Shown here: in pieces, positions 1-9,118 of the stretch | Layout: each line of letters opens with the position of its first letter | Numbering within the stretch: position 1 is the stretch's first letter | Origin: Chryseobacterium indoltheticum | GTDB lineage: Bacteria; Bacteroidota; Bacteroidia; Flavobacteriales; Weeksellaceae | Assembly (NCBI RefSeq): GCF_003815915.1 | Contig: NZ_CP033929.1 | Span: forward strand, 2,852,001 to 2,916,000 | Reading direction: 5' to 3' | Length of the DNA stretch: 64,000 nt | The notes under the pieces: model-generated | Seen by the model: only the letters and a program-made list of their open reading frames with translations | What the model was told of the DNA's origin: nothing | The model's database searches: none | Program-made: the position numbers and the translations under genes

Positions 1-1322
1 ATTTTCGCTTTGTCTTTATAAATATTCAAAGCACGGCTCATTGCGTGAATGATATCATCTACCCCTGGGTAAGTAAAATTCAAGCCGGAACCTCCGGTTG
101 TAATATCTTTTACAGTATCTCTCAATCCGCCGGTGTAGCTTACGACAGGAACAGTTCCGTAACGCATCGCATACATCTGATTGAGACCACAAGGTTCAAC
201 TCTAGAAGGCATCAACAAAAAATCTGCCGAAGCGTAAATTTTGTGAGAAAGATGTTCTTTATATCCTATATCTGTGGCAAAATTCGAGTATACAGAATTA
301 AGCTCTCTCAACTGTTGTTCTATATAAGCATTACCTGAGCCAAGCACCATAATATTTAACCCTCCAAAACTTTGCTTTATGCTTCTCCAGATTAGATCCG
401 GCAGCAAATCGGCACCTTTTTCTGTGGCAAATCTTCCGATAAATGCAAATAAAGGAAGATCAGGATTTAAGCCATATTCCTTACAAAGTTTAATTTTATT
501 TTTTTTCTTCGTTTTTAAAACGTTTTTAGTGTTAAAATTAAAATCGATCATCGGATCGGTCTGAGGATTCCAGACATCGGTATCGATACCGTTGATAATC
601 CCGTATGCTTTAGAGAACTCTTCTCTTACTAAACTTTCAAGACCTCTGAAGCTCACAAACAACTCTTCAAGGTAACCCTCCGAAACTGTCGTAAAAGCAC
701 CGCAGCATTTAATCATACTAGCCAAAGGATTGATAAGACCATTCCAATCCAGAAGTCCCCATTTATAATGATCAAAAGCAGGCATATAGCTTACCATATC
801 CCAACTCATCATTCCCTGATATTCGCCGTTGTGAATGGTTCCGACAGTTTTAACGCCTTTCAGAAATTCAAATTCGTAACAGTTTTCTATCATAAAAGGA
901 ACCAAACCTGTGTGATAATCATGACAATGCAAAACATCAGGACGTATTTTCATGGCAGACAACCAATGCAGAACGCCATGTTGGAAAGCTAAAAACTGAA
1001 AATTTTCATCTGCATATCCGTAAGGATTTTCGCGGTCAAGTAATCCCGGTATTTTCACCATAAACAATTCAAATCCCAATACATCAGTAGTCTCTTTCAA
1101 CACCTGTACCTGAAGCATATTGGATCCCTGATGAATAAAACCGTCAAAAACTATTTCAAAATCATAATCATACACAAAATGCTTGTTGTACCAAGGCATT
1201 ACCACTTTTGCATTGACGTCTTTTATTTTATTCTGATATTTTGGTAAAGCACCGACCACATCTGCAAGTCCGCCAACTTTTGCTACGGGATAACATTCTG
1301 TACTGAGGTGAAATATTGTCAT
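1..1322 (-). CDS. glgA: Glycogen synthase, C-terminus cut by window edge
   Basis: Transfers glucose from ADP-glucose to growing glycogen chains (GT5 family) in the cytoplasm. About 440 residues are visible. The N-terminus contains the KVGGLADV motif that binds the ADP-glucose phosphates (residues 15-22), and the C-terminal Rossmann half has EPCGLNQMYAMRYGT, the family's second nucleotide-sugar motif. Family members have about 470-480 residues, so roughly 30 residues lie outside the window. The start ATG (1322-1320) overlaps the TGA of glgB as ATGA, which indicates translational coupling and a glgB-glgA operon. The neighbouring branching enzyme supports the glycogen role. Confidence 0.93.
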   Translation of the reverse strand, partial: MTIFHLSTECYPVAKVGGLADVVGALPKYQNKIKDVNAKVVMPWYNKHFVYDYDFEIVFDGFIHQGSNMLQVQVLKETTDVLGFELFMVKIPGLLDRENPYGYADENFQFLAFQHGVLHWLSAMKIRPDVLHCHDYHTGLVPFMIENCYEFEFLKGVKTVGTIHNGEYQGMMSWDMVSYMPAFDHYKWGLLDWNGLINPLASMIKCCGAFTTVSEGYLEELFVSFRGLESLVREEFSKAYGIINGIDTDVWNPQTDPMIDFNFNTKNVLKTKKKNKIKLCKEYGLNPDLPLFAFIGRFATEKGADLLPDLIWRSIKQSFGGLNIMVLGSGNAYIEQQLRELNSVYSNFATDIGYKEHLSHKIYASADFLLMPSRVEPCGLNQMYAMRYGTVPVVSYTGGLRDTVKDITTGGSGLNFTYPGVDDIIHAMSRALNIYKDKAK

Positions 1323-3271
1323 TTTTTATGTTGTTTAATCCTATTTAATTTATAATTTTTATCTTTTCTCTGTCTTAAAACTATTCCTGAAAGTGGCGGA
1401 AGATTGAGACTGATTGATTTTGGACGATTCATCCATTCATCACGATCTTCTCTGAAAATATTGGCAACTACTCCGCTTCCACTATATTTTTCATCATCAG
1501 AATTAAGAACCACTTCCCATTGTGTGCCTGAATTTACGCCAACTTTATAATCTAAAACATTAGGCGTAAGATTTAAGATCACCATAAAAACATCATCTCT
1601 TTTCTTCCCTTTTCTTAAATAAATATAAACGGAATTATCCTGATCGTTGGCTTCAACCCATTCAAAACCATTTTGGTTAAACTGATTTTCAAAAAGTGCT
1701 GTTTCGCTTTTATAAAGATGATTCAAATCTTTCACTAAAGTTTGCAAACCTTTATGTACCGTATATTGCAATAAATGCCAATCTAAGCTTTTCTTAAAAT
1801 TCCATTCGTTGGTTTGCCCGAATTCATCTCCCATAAAAAGCAATTTTGCTCCGGGATGGGTAAACATATAAACATACAAGGCTCTGAGATTGGCAAATTT
1901 CTGCCATTCGTCACCTTTCATCTTGTAGATCAAACTGGCTTTTCCATGCACCACTTCATCATGTGAAAGCGGAATCATATAATTTTCATTATACATGTAC
2001 ATCGACGAAAAAGTGAGCTTGTGGTGATGGTTTTTTCGGTCTGCAGGATCTTCTTTAAAGTAAAATAAAGTATCATGCATCCAGCCCATCATCCATTTCA
2101 TTCCAAATCCTACGCCACCGTCGTGCACAGGTTTTGTCAGCATTGGAAAATCTGAACTTTCTTCTGCAATGGTTATTATATTATCTCCGAATTCTTTATA
2201 AACGGCAGTATTAAATTCCTGTAGGAAAGTTTTCGCTTCAAGATTTACGTTTTCACCAAAAATATTAGGTTCCCATTCACCTTCATTTCTTGAGTAATCC
2301 AGATGAAGCATAGACGTTACTGCATCTACCCGAAGCCCATCTGCATGATAACGATCTAGCCAGAACACTGCATTTGAGATCAGGAAAGACTTCACTTCAT
2401 TTCGCCCATAATTAAAAATATATGATTTCCAATCCGGATGAAACCCTTTTCTCGGATCTTCATGTTCATATAAATAAGAACCGTCAAAACGATGCAAACC
2501 ATTGGCATCACCCGGAAAATGCGAAGGAACCCAATCTAAAATAACGCCAATATTATTTTTGTGAAGTTCATTAATCAGAAACATTAAATCCTGCGGAGAG
2601 CCGAAGCGAGAGGTTGCGGCAAAAAAACCGGTTATCTGATATCCCCAACTCGGATCATACGGATACTCCATTACAGGCATAAATTCTACATGCGTAAAAC
2701 CCATTTCGGTAATATACGTAACCAGCTTTGCGGCTATATCTCTATAATTTAAAAATAATTCAGGATGATCTTCATTTCGCATCCATGAAGCTAAATGTAT
2801 TTCATAAACAGAAATAGGCGCATCTAGACTGTTTTTCTTCCAGCGTTTTTCGAGCCATTCCTTATCTTCCCATTCGTACCAGTTGGTAGAAACCATGGAA
2901 GCTGCCTGAAGGTTTTGTTCCCAGCTTAATGCATAAGGATCGCTTTTTTCTAAAATCTGTCCCTGAGCTGTTTCTATCGCATATTTATAAAGTGTACCCC
3001 ACGAAAGCGCAGGAATAAAACCCTCCCAGATACCGGATTGATCCCATCTGGGAAAAAGAATATGTTCACGGTGATTCCAGTTGTTAAAGTTCCCTATAAC
3101 AGACACTTTTTTCGCATTCGGAGCCCAAACCGAAAAATAAACCCCCTTTACTCCGTCTTTTTCAACAGAATGCGCACCAAACTTTTCATAGAGCTTGTAA
3201 TGTTTACCTTCTTTGAAAAGATATACATCGTGATCCGTAAAAAGGGTGTAGGTTTTTACAAAATTCATCAT
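1319..3271 (-). CDS. glgB: 1,4-alpha-glucan branching enzyme
   Basis: Introduces alpha-1,6 branches into glycogen (GH13). The 650-residue product has a CBM48-like N-terminal domain (about residues 40-110, with GNFNNW) and a catalytic barrel. Visible catalytic residues are the nucleophile Asp in DGLRVDAVTSML (about D316), the acid/base Glu in TIAEES (about E370) and the transition-state Asp in PLSHDEVVHGK (about D438). Length fits short bacterial GlgB forms. The start could be either of two adjacent ATG codons. It is the first gene of a glgB-glgA operon and a candidate -7 promoter element lies 57 bases upstream. Confidence 0.95.
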   Translation of the reverse strand: MMNFVKTYTLFTDHDVYLFKEGKHYKLYEKFGAHSVEKDGVKGVYFSVWAPNAKKVSVIGNFNNWNHREHILFPRWDQSGIWEGFIPALSWGTLYKYAIETAQGQILEKSDPYALSWEQNLQAASMVSTNWYEWEDKEWLEKRWKKNSLDAPISVYEIHLASWMRNEDHPELFLNYRDIAAKLVTYITEMGFTHVEFMPVMEYPYDPSWGYQITGFFAATSRFGSPQDLMFLINELHKNNIGVILDWVPSHFPGDANGLHRFDGSYLYEHEDPRKGFHPDWKSYIFNYGRNEVKSFLISNAVFWLDRYHADGLRVDAVTSMLHLDYSRNEGEWEPNIFGENVNLEAKTFLQEFNTAVYKEFGDNIITIAEESSDFPMLTKPVHDGGVGFGMKWMMGWMHDTLFYFKEDPADRKNHHHKLTFSSMYMYNENYMIPLSHDEVVHGKASLIYKMKGDEWQKFANLRALYVYMFTHPGAKLLFMGDEFGQTNEWNFKKSLDWHLLQYTVHKGLQTLVKDLNHLYKSETALFENQFNQNGFEWVEANDQDNSVYIYLRKGKKRDDVFMVILNLTPNVLDYKVGVNSGTQWEVVLNSDDEKYSGSGVVANIFREDRDEWMNRPKSISLNLPPLSGIVLRQRKDKNYKLNRIKQHKK

Positions 3272-3327
3272 AATCGGTTTTTGGTCTAAATCATCTACAT
3301 CTATCTTTACTGAATAACGATGACTAT

Positions 3328-3335
3328 CAAATATA
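3328..3335 (-). promoter_or_regulatory. Candidate Bacteroidota -7 element for glgB
   Basis: On the minus strand this reads TATATTTG, matching the TAnnTTTG element of the Bacteroidota primary sigma factor, 57 bases before the glgB start. No TTG at a good -33 distance was seen, so the call is tentative. Confidence 0.4.
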
Positions 3336-3437
3336 TGAAATTTTCCCTTGGCAGAAGCTATTTTTAATCAATATTAAAAAGAATTCATAAAAATATTTTT
3401 TATAAATTTAAAAGTTTTAAACCGTTAAAAACACTTA

Positions 3438-4559
3438 ATGAAATTTACACTCAATACGGCAGAAAAAGACAGCAGACCTATTTTTATCACCGGAAATTTT
3501 AATAAATGGAACCCGAAAGATTACAATTTTCAACTCGATATTTCGGATGAAAGTACATACAGCATTGAGATTGATGATCAGTTGCTTCCGGATGAGATCG
3601 AATACAAATTCACAAAAGGAGGCTGGGAAAATGTAGAATTAGACCAATACGGAAATATTACGCCAAACCGGAAAATCCAGAAACATTCGGCAAAAGCTAT
3701 TGATTTTGTAGAAAAATGGAGACTCAACTGGGGACCTTTCAAAGACGAGTTTTTCCCTATTGTTGAAATTATATCTGAAGAGTTTTACATTCCACAGCTG
3801 GAGCGTTACCGCAAAGTCTGGGCACTTCTTCCCTACGATTATTATATTTCAGATAAAAAATATCCCGTGCTTTATCTTCAGGATGCGCAGAATTTATTTA
3901 ACGAAGGAAGTAAGTACGGAAATTGGGAAATCGACAAAAAACTATCTATACTTGCTGAATACGGTCGTGGAGACGTTATCGTAATTGCGGTAGAACACGG
4001 CAGTGAAGACCGAATTAAGGAATATATTTTTGATAACGACAATATCACAAAAGGTTCCGAAGGAAAAAAATACATCCGTTTTATTGCAGATACATTAAAA
4101 CCTTTCGTTGACGATCATTACCGCACCAAAAAAGACCGTGAAAACACAGGAATCGGCGGAAGTTCTTTAGGCGCTTTAATCAGTATCTATAGCGGATTTT
4201 TATATCCAGAAGTTTATTCAAAACTGTTGATTTTTTCGCCTTCACTTTGGGTGGAACCCAACAACAGATTTCCGATGATGAGTTTTAAAATTCCCTATAA
4301 AATGAAAATTTATTTGTACGGAGGCGAAAAGGAAGGTTCTAAAATGGTAAAAAGAATCCAGCTATTCGAAAATTATCTGGAAAGATGGGAAAAGAAAAAT
4401 CTTTTTGATTTTGAATTTAAAACTAATATAAATCCCGAAGGTTCTCACAGCGAATTTCACTGGTCTCAGGAATTTCCGAGGGCAATCGAATGGTTGTTTT
4501 ATAATAATACCGAAAACCCTGTAGAAGTAAAACCTCATCAAGACACTATTAAAAATTAG
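3438..4559 (+). CDS. Esterase (enterochelin esterase-like) with N-terminal glycogen-binding-like domain
   Basis: A 373-residue protein with two parts. Residues 1-95 look like a CBM48/AMPK-type glycogen-binding domain (PIFITGNFNKWNP near residues 14-26, parallel to GNFNNW in the neighbouring GlgB). Residues 105-360 are a putative-esterase (Fes/IroE-like) alpha/beta hydrolase with nucleophile elbow GGSSLG (Ser about 243) and a C-terminal GSHSEFHW containing the likely catalytic His (about 337). No signal peptide is seen, so it is probably cytoplasmic. It diverges from glgB and ends 3 bases before the aminopeptidase, so those two are probably cotranscribed. Substrate unknown; a role on glycogen-associated esters is only inference from the domain and position. 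Confidence 0.75.
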   Translation: MKFTLNTAEKDSRPIFITGNFNKWNPKDYNFQLDISDESTYSIEIDDQLLPDEIEYKFTKGGWENVELDQYGNITPNRKIQKHSAKAIDFVEKWRLNWGPFKDEFFPIVEIISEEFYIPQLERYRKVWALLPYDYYISDKKYPVLYLQDAQNLFNEGSKYGNWEIDKKLSILAEYGRGDVIVIAVEHGSEDRIKEYIFDNDNITKGSEGKKYIRFIADTLKPFVDDHYRTKKDRENTGIGGSSLGALISIYSGFLYPEVYSKLLIFSPSLWVEPNNRFPMMSFKIPYKMKIYLYGGEKEGSKMVKRIQLFENYLERWEKKNLFDFEFKTNINPEGSHSEFHWSQEFPRAIEWLFYNNTENPVEVKPHQDTIKN

Positions 4560-4562
4560 ATT

Positions 4563-5978
4563 ATGAAATTATTCAACAAAAAAAATAAACAGTACACACA
4601 GATCTTTCAATTATTTACAGAAGAAACCTGGGATTTACATTCTAAAAATTTCAACAAAAATATAACACTGCTTTTCGCAGGTAAAAAACACGAAATTTTC
4701 ATTGAAACAAGTGAAGAAACTATTATTTATTATATAGGTCTAGGAAAAGAAACTTTACAGAATTTTGAATTTCAACAGATTGGAATGAAATTTTCTCAGA
4801 CTCAGAAAAAAAATATACAAACCGTTCCTACCCTATTGATCTCTGAATTTATTAATGAAAAACAGTTTGAAGATTTCGCAAAAGGAATGCTCTTGGGAAC
4901 TTACGCCTATCCATTTGATAAAAATCATCCTTTTTGGAACGAGTCTTTTGAGCTTCACTTCGGAAATTTAAGTCAGAAAAAACTCGAAACTATTTCTTTA
5001 AGAATAGATGCCATTTGCGAAGGACAAGCAGCTTGTCAGGATTGGCTTAATAAACCAGCTAATTTAAAAAAGCCTGAAATTTTCAATACTTATCTTAAAA
5101 ATCTAGCCAAGAAAAACCAGTTGAAATATACCGTTTTTAATAGAAAAAAATGCGAAGAATTGGGTCTGGGAGCTTTCCTTTCGGTAAATCAGGGAAGTGC
5201 TTACGATGCGGCTTTTACAATTTTAGAATATAAAACAACGGAGAAAAATGCCAAAACTTTCGGGCTTGTAGGAAAATGCGTTTTATTTGATACAGGAGGA
5301 ATATCCATTAAGGCGTCAGACAATATGCACTACATGAAATCTGATATGGGAGGCGCAACAGCCGTGATTGGTGCGCTCATTTATGCATCACAAATGAAAC
5401 TTCCCGTTAACATTACCGCGATTTTACCGATTACTGACAACGCAGTTTCAGAAAATGCCTATTTACCCAGCGATGTAATTACTGCTTACAACGGAAAAAC
5501 AATTGAAGTTTTAAACACCGATGCAGAAGGCAGAATGACTCTTGCAGATGGTTTATCTTATCTTTCAAAAAATTACAAAACTGATATTTTGATCGATCTT
5601 GCAACCCTTACAGGAAGTTCTGTAAGGATGTTTGGAGATACTTGCGGGGCAATGTTTTCGAACAATGAAGACTTGAAAAACATGTTGCTTAAAACAGGTG
5701 ATAAAACCAATCAACGCCTTTGGAATCTACCTTTATGGGATGTTTGGTTGGATGATTTCAAATCTGATGTTGCCGATTTTAAAAATATATCAATGAAGCC
5801 TCTCGGTGACTGTATTATTGCTGCGAAATTTTTGGAGCAGTTCATCGAAGGTCATCCAAACTGGGCACATCTCGACATTGCAGGAGTGGCGTTTGGAAAC
5901 GTAGGATATGCTAAAGATAAAGCAGCAACCGGCTTTGGAGTACAACTATTGGCCGATTTAATTGAAAATTATCATTAA
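4563..5978 (+). CDS. Leucyl aminopeptidase family (M17) metallopeptidase
   Basis: A 471-residue cytosolic aminopeptidase. The diagnostic M17 signature NTDAEGRMTLADGL is at about residues 318-331 (metal ligands D320 and E322, catalytic R324). Other ligands appear in LFDTGGISIK (D243) and MKSDMGGATAV (K259, D261). The N-terminal regulatory domain is poorly conserved, as usual. It starts 3 bases after the esterase stop. It would remove N-terminal amino acids from peptides. Leucine specificity cannot be read from sequence. Confidence 0.9.
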   Translation: MKLFNKKNKQYTQIFQLFTEETWDLHSKNFNKNITLLFAGKKHEIFIETSEETIIYYIGLGKETLQNFEFQQIGMKFSQTQKKNIQTVPTLLISEFINEKQFEDFAKGMLLGTYAYPFDKNHPFWNESFELHFGNLSQKKLETISLRIDAICEGQAACQDWLNKPANLKKPEIFNTYLKNLAKKNQLKYTVFNRKKCEELGLGAFLSVNQGSAYDAAFTILEYKTTEKNAKTFGLVGKCVLFDTGGISIKASDNMHYMKSDMGGATAVIGALIYASQMKLPVNITAILPITDNAVSENAYLPSDVITAYNGKTIEVLNTDAEGRMTLADGLSYLSKNYKTDILIDLATLTGSSVRMFGDTCGAMFSNNEDLKNMLLKTGDKTNQRLWNLPLWDVWLDDFKSDVADFKNISMKPLGDCIIAAKFLEQFIEGHPNWAHLDIAGVAFGNVGYAKDKAATGFGVQLLADLIENYH

Positions 5979-6118
5979 AAATTAGTTTTTTAAAAATTTT
6001 CTTCTTATACTTGATTAGTAATTTTCAAAAGCATATCGATTACCAGTTTTTAGTATTAAATAATCAATAATCATAAGCTTTTATTTTTTATAATTTAATA
6101 AAAATTAAAAATCATTAT

Positions 6119-7330
6119 ATGAAGGAGAAAACCATCGTGTGCATTTCGTGCTACTATAAAGGTTACGATTTTATGGATGAGATGAAAAAACTCGGAAATA
6201 AAATTATCCTCATTACGTCGGAGAATTTAAAAGACAAAAACTGGCCATGGCACGCTGTTGATGAAGTTTTCTACATGCCCGAACTTAAACCTTCGGTTTG
6301 GAATCTCGACCACCTTATTCAGGGCTTCTCTCATTTGATGAAAAGTCGAAAAGTAGATGCGGTTATCGCCTTAGATGATTATGATGTTGAAAAAGCAGCT
6401 CTGATTCGTGAGACATTCCGTATCCCCGGAATGGGACAGACAACGCATCGTTATTTCAGAGACAAACTGGCCATGCGGCAGAAAGCAAAAGATTCCGCAA
6501 TCAATGTTCCTGAATTCATCGCCGTGTTTAATGATCAGGAAGTAAAAGATTTCTTTGATAAAGTTTCTCCGCCCTGGGTTTTAAAACCACGATCAGAAGC
6601 TTCGGCCTCAGGAATCAAAAAGTTAAAAAATCAGGAAGAACTTTGGGAAGCACTTGAAAAGCTTGGCGAAGAGAGACATCTATTTCTTCTTGAAAGCTTT
6701 AAACCCGGTGACGTTTATCACGTTGACAGCTTAACATTTAATAAAGAAATTGTCTTTACCTCGGCTTCAAAATATCTTGCTCCTCCGATGCAGGTCTCTC
6801 ACGAAGGTGGCGTTTTCCGCACCAAAACTTTAGGTAGATATTCTGAAGAATTCAAAGCTTTAGAAGAAGCCAATGCGAAAGTTTTATCGAATTTCGGTTT
6901 ACAAAACGGGGCTACTCACACAGAGTTTATTCGTGGTAAAGAAGATGGAAAATGGTATTTCCTTGAAACCTCTTCAAGAGTGGGAGGCGCTCATATTCCT
7001 GATTTAGTCGAGGCTTCGAGCAATATTAATATTTGGCGAGAATGGGCAAAAATTGAAGATGCGCTTTTAAGAGGCAATCATTATGAAGTTTCAAAACCTA
7101 CAGGATATTATTCAGGATTAATTGTCGCATTGATTAAAGATTTAGCTCCCAATTATAAGGATTTTGAGTGTGAGGAGGTCGTAAAATTTCTTCCAATTGA
7201 TTATCATGTAGGAATTGTTTACAAATCAAGCGATTCTGCTATTGTTCAGGAAAGATTAGATTTTGCAGCAGAAAAGATTCACGCTGAAATGCTGAATGTA
7301 CTTCCTCCGAAAGACAAACCATCAAGCTAA
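6119..7330 (+). CDS. ATP-grasp ligase 1 of a putative metabolite cluster
   Basis: A 403-residue ATP-grasp carboxylate-amine ligase. A pre-ATP-grasp domain covers residues 1-110. The ATP-binding Lys is in WVLKPRSEASASG (about K156), and the metal-binding strand reads FLETSSRVGGAHIPD (E283 to about R287), the typical E-x-S/N-x-R-x-G-G pattern. Such enzymes join an acyl-phosphate to an amine or amino acid. It is the first gene of a plus-strand series with a hydrolase, a second ATP-grasp, a GCS2 ligase and an amidotransferase, which suggests a shared small-molecule pathway. The substrate cannot be read from sequence. Confidence 0.82.
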   Translation: MKEKTIVCISCYYKGYDFMDEMKKLGNKIILITSENLKDKNWPWHAVDEVFYMPELKPSVWNLDHLIQGFSHLMKSRKVDAVIALDDYDVEKAALIRETFRIPGMGQTTHRYFRDKLAMRQKAKDSAINVPEFIAVFNDQEVKDFFDKVSPPWVLKPRSEASASGIKKLKNQEELWEALEKLGEERHLFLLESFKPGDVYHVDSLTFNKEIVFTSASKYLAPPMQVSHEGGVFRTKTLGRYSEEFKALEEANAKVLSNFGLQNGATHTEFIRGKEDGKWYFLETSSRVGGAHIPDLVEASSNINIWREWAKIEDALLRGNHYEVSKPTGYYSGLIVALIKDLAPNYKDFECEEVVKFLPIDYHVGIVYKSSDSAIVQERLDFAAEKIHAEMLNVLPPKDKPSS

Positions 7331-7385
7331 GATGCTAGATGCAAAATTATTATCTATTACTCATTACTTATCAATTATAAAAAAT

Positions 7386-8096
7386 ATGCCACACATAGAA
7401 CATACTGATTATTACTCACACATATTAGGAACAAGCCTAAAAGTAGAAATTACAGGACATTATGGCTATCCGATTATTATGTTTCCGACTTCTCAGGGTT
7501 TATATACTCAAAACCATGATTTTCACCTGAACAGCAGTATCAATTATTTTATTGAGCAGGGAAAAGTGAAACTATACAATATACAGACGATTGATTCTTG
7601 GAGTTTTTATGACGAAAAAATTTCGCCTCAGCAAAGAATCAGAAATTATGAAAAATACGTGCAGTTTCTGATTCAGGAGTTTGTTCCTTATATTCAAAAG
7701 ATTCATCAAGTACATCGTGTTGCTATTGCAGGAGCGAGTTTCGGGGGTTATCATGCAGCGAATTTTGCATTCAGATTTCCTGATGTGATTTCGCATTTAT
7801 TCTGTCTTTCGGGCGCATTCAGCATCAGAAATTTTATGGATGGATATGATGATGACCTCGTTTATTTTAACTGTCCGAGAGAGTTTGTGAAAAATGATGA
7901 GGCATGGAAATACAAACACATGCATATTGTTTTGAGCACCTCAGATGAAGACATCTGTAAAGATAAAAATGTGGAAATGGCAGCTATTTTAGCCTCCAAA
8001 GGAATTGATTTCTGGTACGATGAAAAAAGATGGATCAATCACGACTGGCCTCTCTGGAGAATGACTTTCCCAACATATATAGGCACATTTTTCTAA
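7386..8096 (+). CDS. Esterase-like alpha/beta hydrolase in the ATP-grasp cluster
   Basis: A putative-esterase (COG4947-like) hydrolase of 236 residues with nucleophile elbow GASFGGYHA (Ser near residue 117) and a late His in RWINHDWPLW. I chose the ATG at 7386 (MPHIEHT), because the open frame upstream overlaps the previous gene and starts at a weakly supported codon. It sits between two ATP-grasp ligases, so it may hydrolyse or transfer an ester or thioester intermediate of the same pathway. That role is inference. Confidence 0.72.
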   Translation: MPHIEHTDYYSHILGTSLKVEITGHYGYPIIMFPTSQGLYTQNHDFHLNSSINYFIEQGKVKLYNIQTIDSWSFYDEKISPQQRIRNYEKYVQFLIQEFVPYIQKIHQVHRVAIAGASFGGYHAANFAFRFPDVISHLFCLSGAFSIRNFMDGYDDDLVYFNCPREFVKNDEAWKYKHMHIVLSTSDEDICKDKNVEMAAILASKGIDFWYDEKRWINHDWPLWRMTFPTYIGTFF

Positions 8097-8138
8097 TCAA
8101 ATAATTCAAAATATTAATACTAATAAAAAAACAAAATT

Positions 8139-9092
8139 ATGGCAAAAAAAGTAGGAATTTTATTCGGGATGGAAGACACTTTTCCGTGGGCATTTATTGA
8201 TAAAGTAAACGAGCTCGGAAAGGGAGAAATTATCGCTGAAGCAGTGAATATAGATAAACTGGAACAAGGTGCAGACTACGGATATGCTGTAATTATCGAC
8301 CGAATTTCCCAGGATGTCCCTTTTTACAGAGCTTATCTGAAAAACGCAGCTTTAAATGGAACCTATGTCATTAATAATCCTTTTTGGTGGAGCGCTGATG
8401 AAAAATTCTTCAACAATGCTCTAATGACGAAACTCGGAATTCCTTTGCCTAAAACAGTTTTGCTTCCTTCACATGAAAGACCTACCGACACTTCAGAAAC
8501 TTCATTCAGAAATTTAAAATTTCCACACGATTGGGAATACATCTTTGATTATGTAGGATTTCCGGCATACATGAAACCTCACGACGGCGGTGGCTGGAAA
8601 AGCGTTTACAGAGTAGAAAATCCGCAGGATCTTTGGGATAAACTAAGCGAAACAGAGCAATTGGTCATGATGGTTCAGGAAGAAATTGTATTTCAGGATT
8701 ATTACAGAGTGTATTGTTTAGGGCAAAAATACGTTCACATCATGCCTTACGAGCCAAGAAATGCACCTCATCTGAGATATGAAACAACGCATCAGACGGA
8801 AGGTGAAGATTTAAAAAAACTACTGAAAACAATTCATGATTACACGATTAAAATGAACCAGGCTTTAGGATATGATTTCAACACCGTTGAATTTGCGGTA
8901 AAAGACGGAATTCCGTATGCGATTGATTTTTGTAATCCAGCTCCTGATGCAGACAAGAACTCTGTTGGAGAAGAAAATTTCGCATGGATTGTAGAACATT
9001 CTGCAAAATTAGCCATTGAAAAAGCTAAAGAATACGTTCCCGGAAAACCTAATATTTCGTGGGGAACCTTTGTAAAAGATTCTGTAAAATAA
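8139..9092 (+). CDS. ATP-grasp ligase 2 of the cluster
   Basis: A 317-residue protein of RimK/glutathione-synthetase-like shape. The likely ATP-binding Lys is in AYMKPHDGGGWKS, with a flexible glycine-rich loop; the hinge is MMVQEEIV; the metal-binding end is FAVKDGIPYAIDFCNPAPDAD, where Asp and Asn replace the more usual Glu-x-Asn. Predicted to form an amide bond using ATP. It lies 42 bases after the hydrolase and 26 bases before the GCS2 gene, so an operon is likely. Different enough from ATP-grasp 1 to suggest a separate coupling step. Confidence 0.8.
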   Translation: MAKKVGILFGMEDTFPWAFIDKVNELGKGEIIAEAVNIDKLEQGADYGYAVIIDRISQDVPFYRAYLKNAALNGTYVINNPFWWSADEKFFNNALMTKLGIPLPKTVLLPSHERPTDTSETSFRNLKFPHDWEYIFDYVGFPAYMKPHDGGGWKSVYRVENPQDLWDKLSETEQLVMMVQEEIVFQDYYRVYCLGQKYVHIMPYEPRNAPHLRYETTHQTEGEDLKKLLKTIHDYTIKMNQALGYDFNTVEFAVKDGIPYAIDFCNPAPDADKNSVGEENFAWIVEHSAKLAIEKAKEYVPGKPNISWGTFVKDSVK

Positions 9093-9118
9093 AACATTAA
9101 AAAAACACTGAAAAAAAA

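Noticed and set aside
45..992. Short plus-strand frames opposite glgA
   Set aside because: They lie wholly inside the well-supported minus-strand glycogen synthase frame and have no family features.
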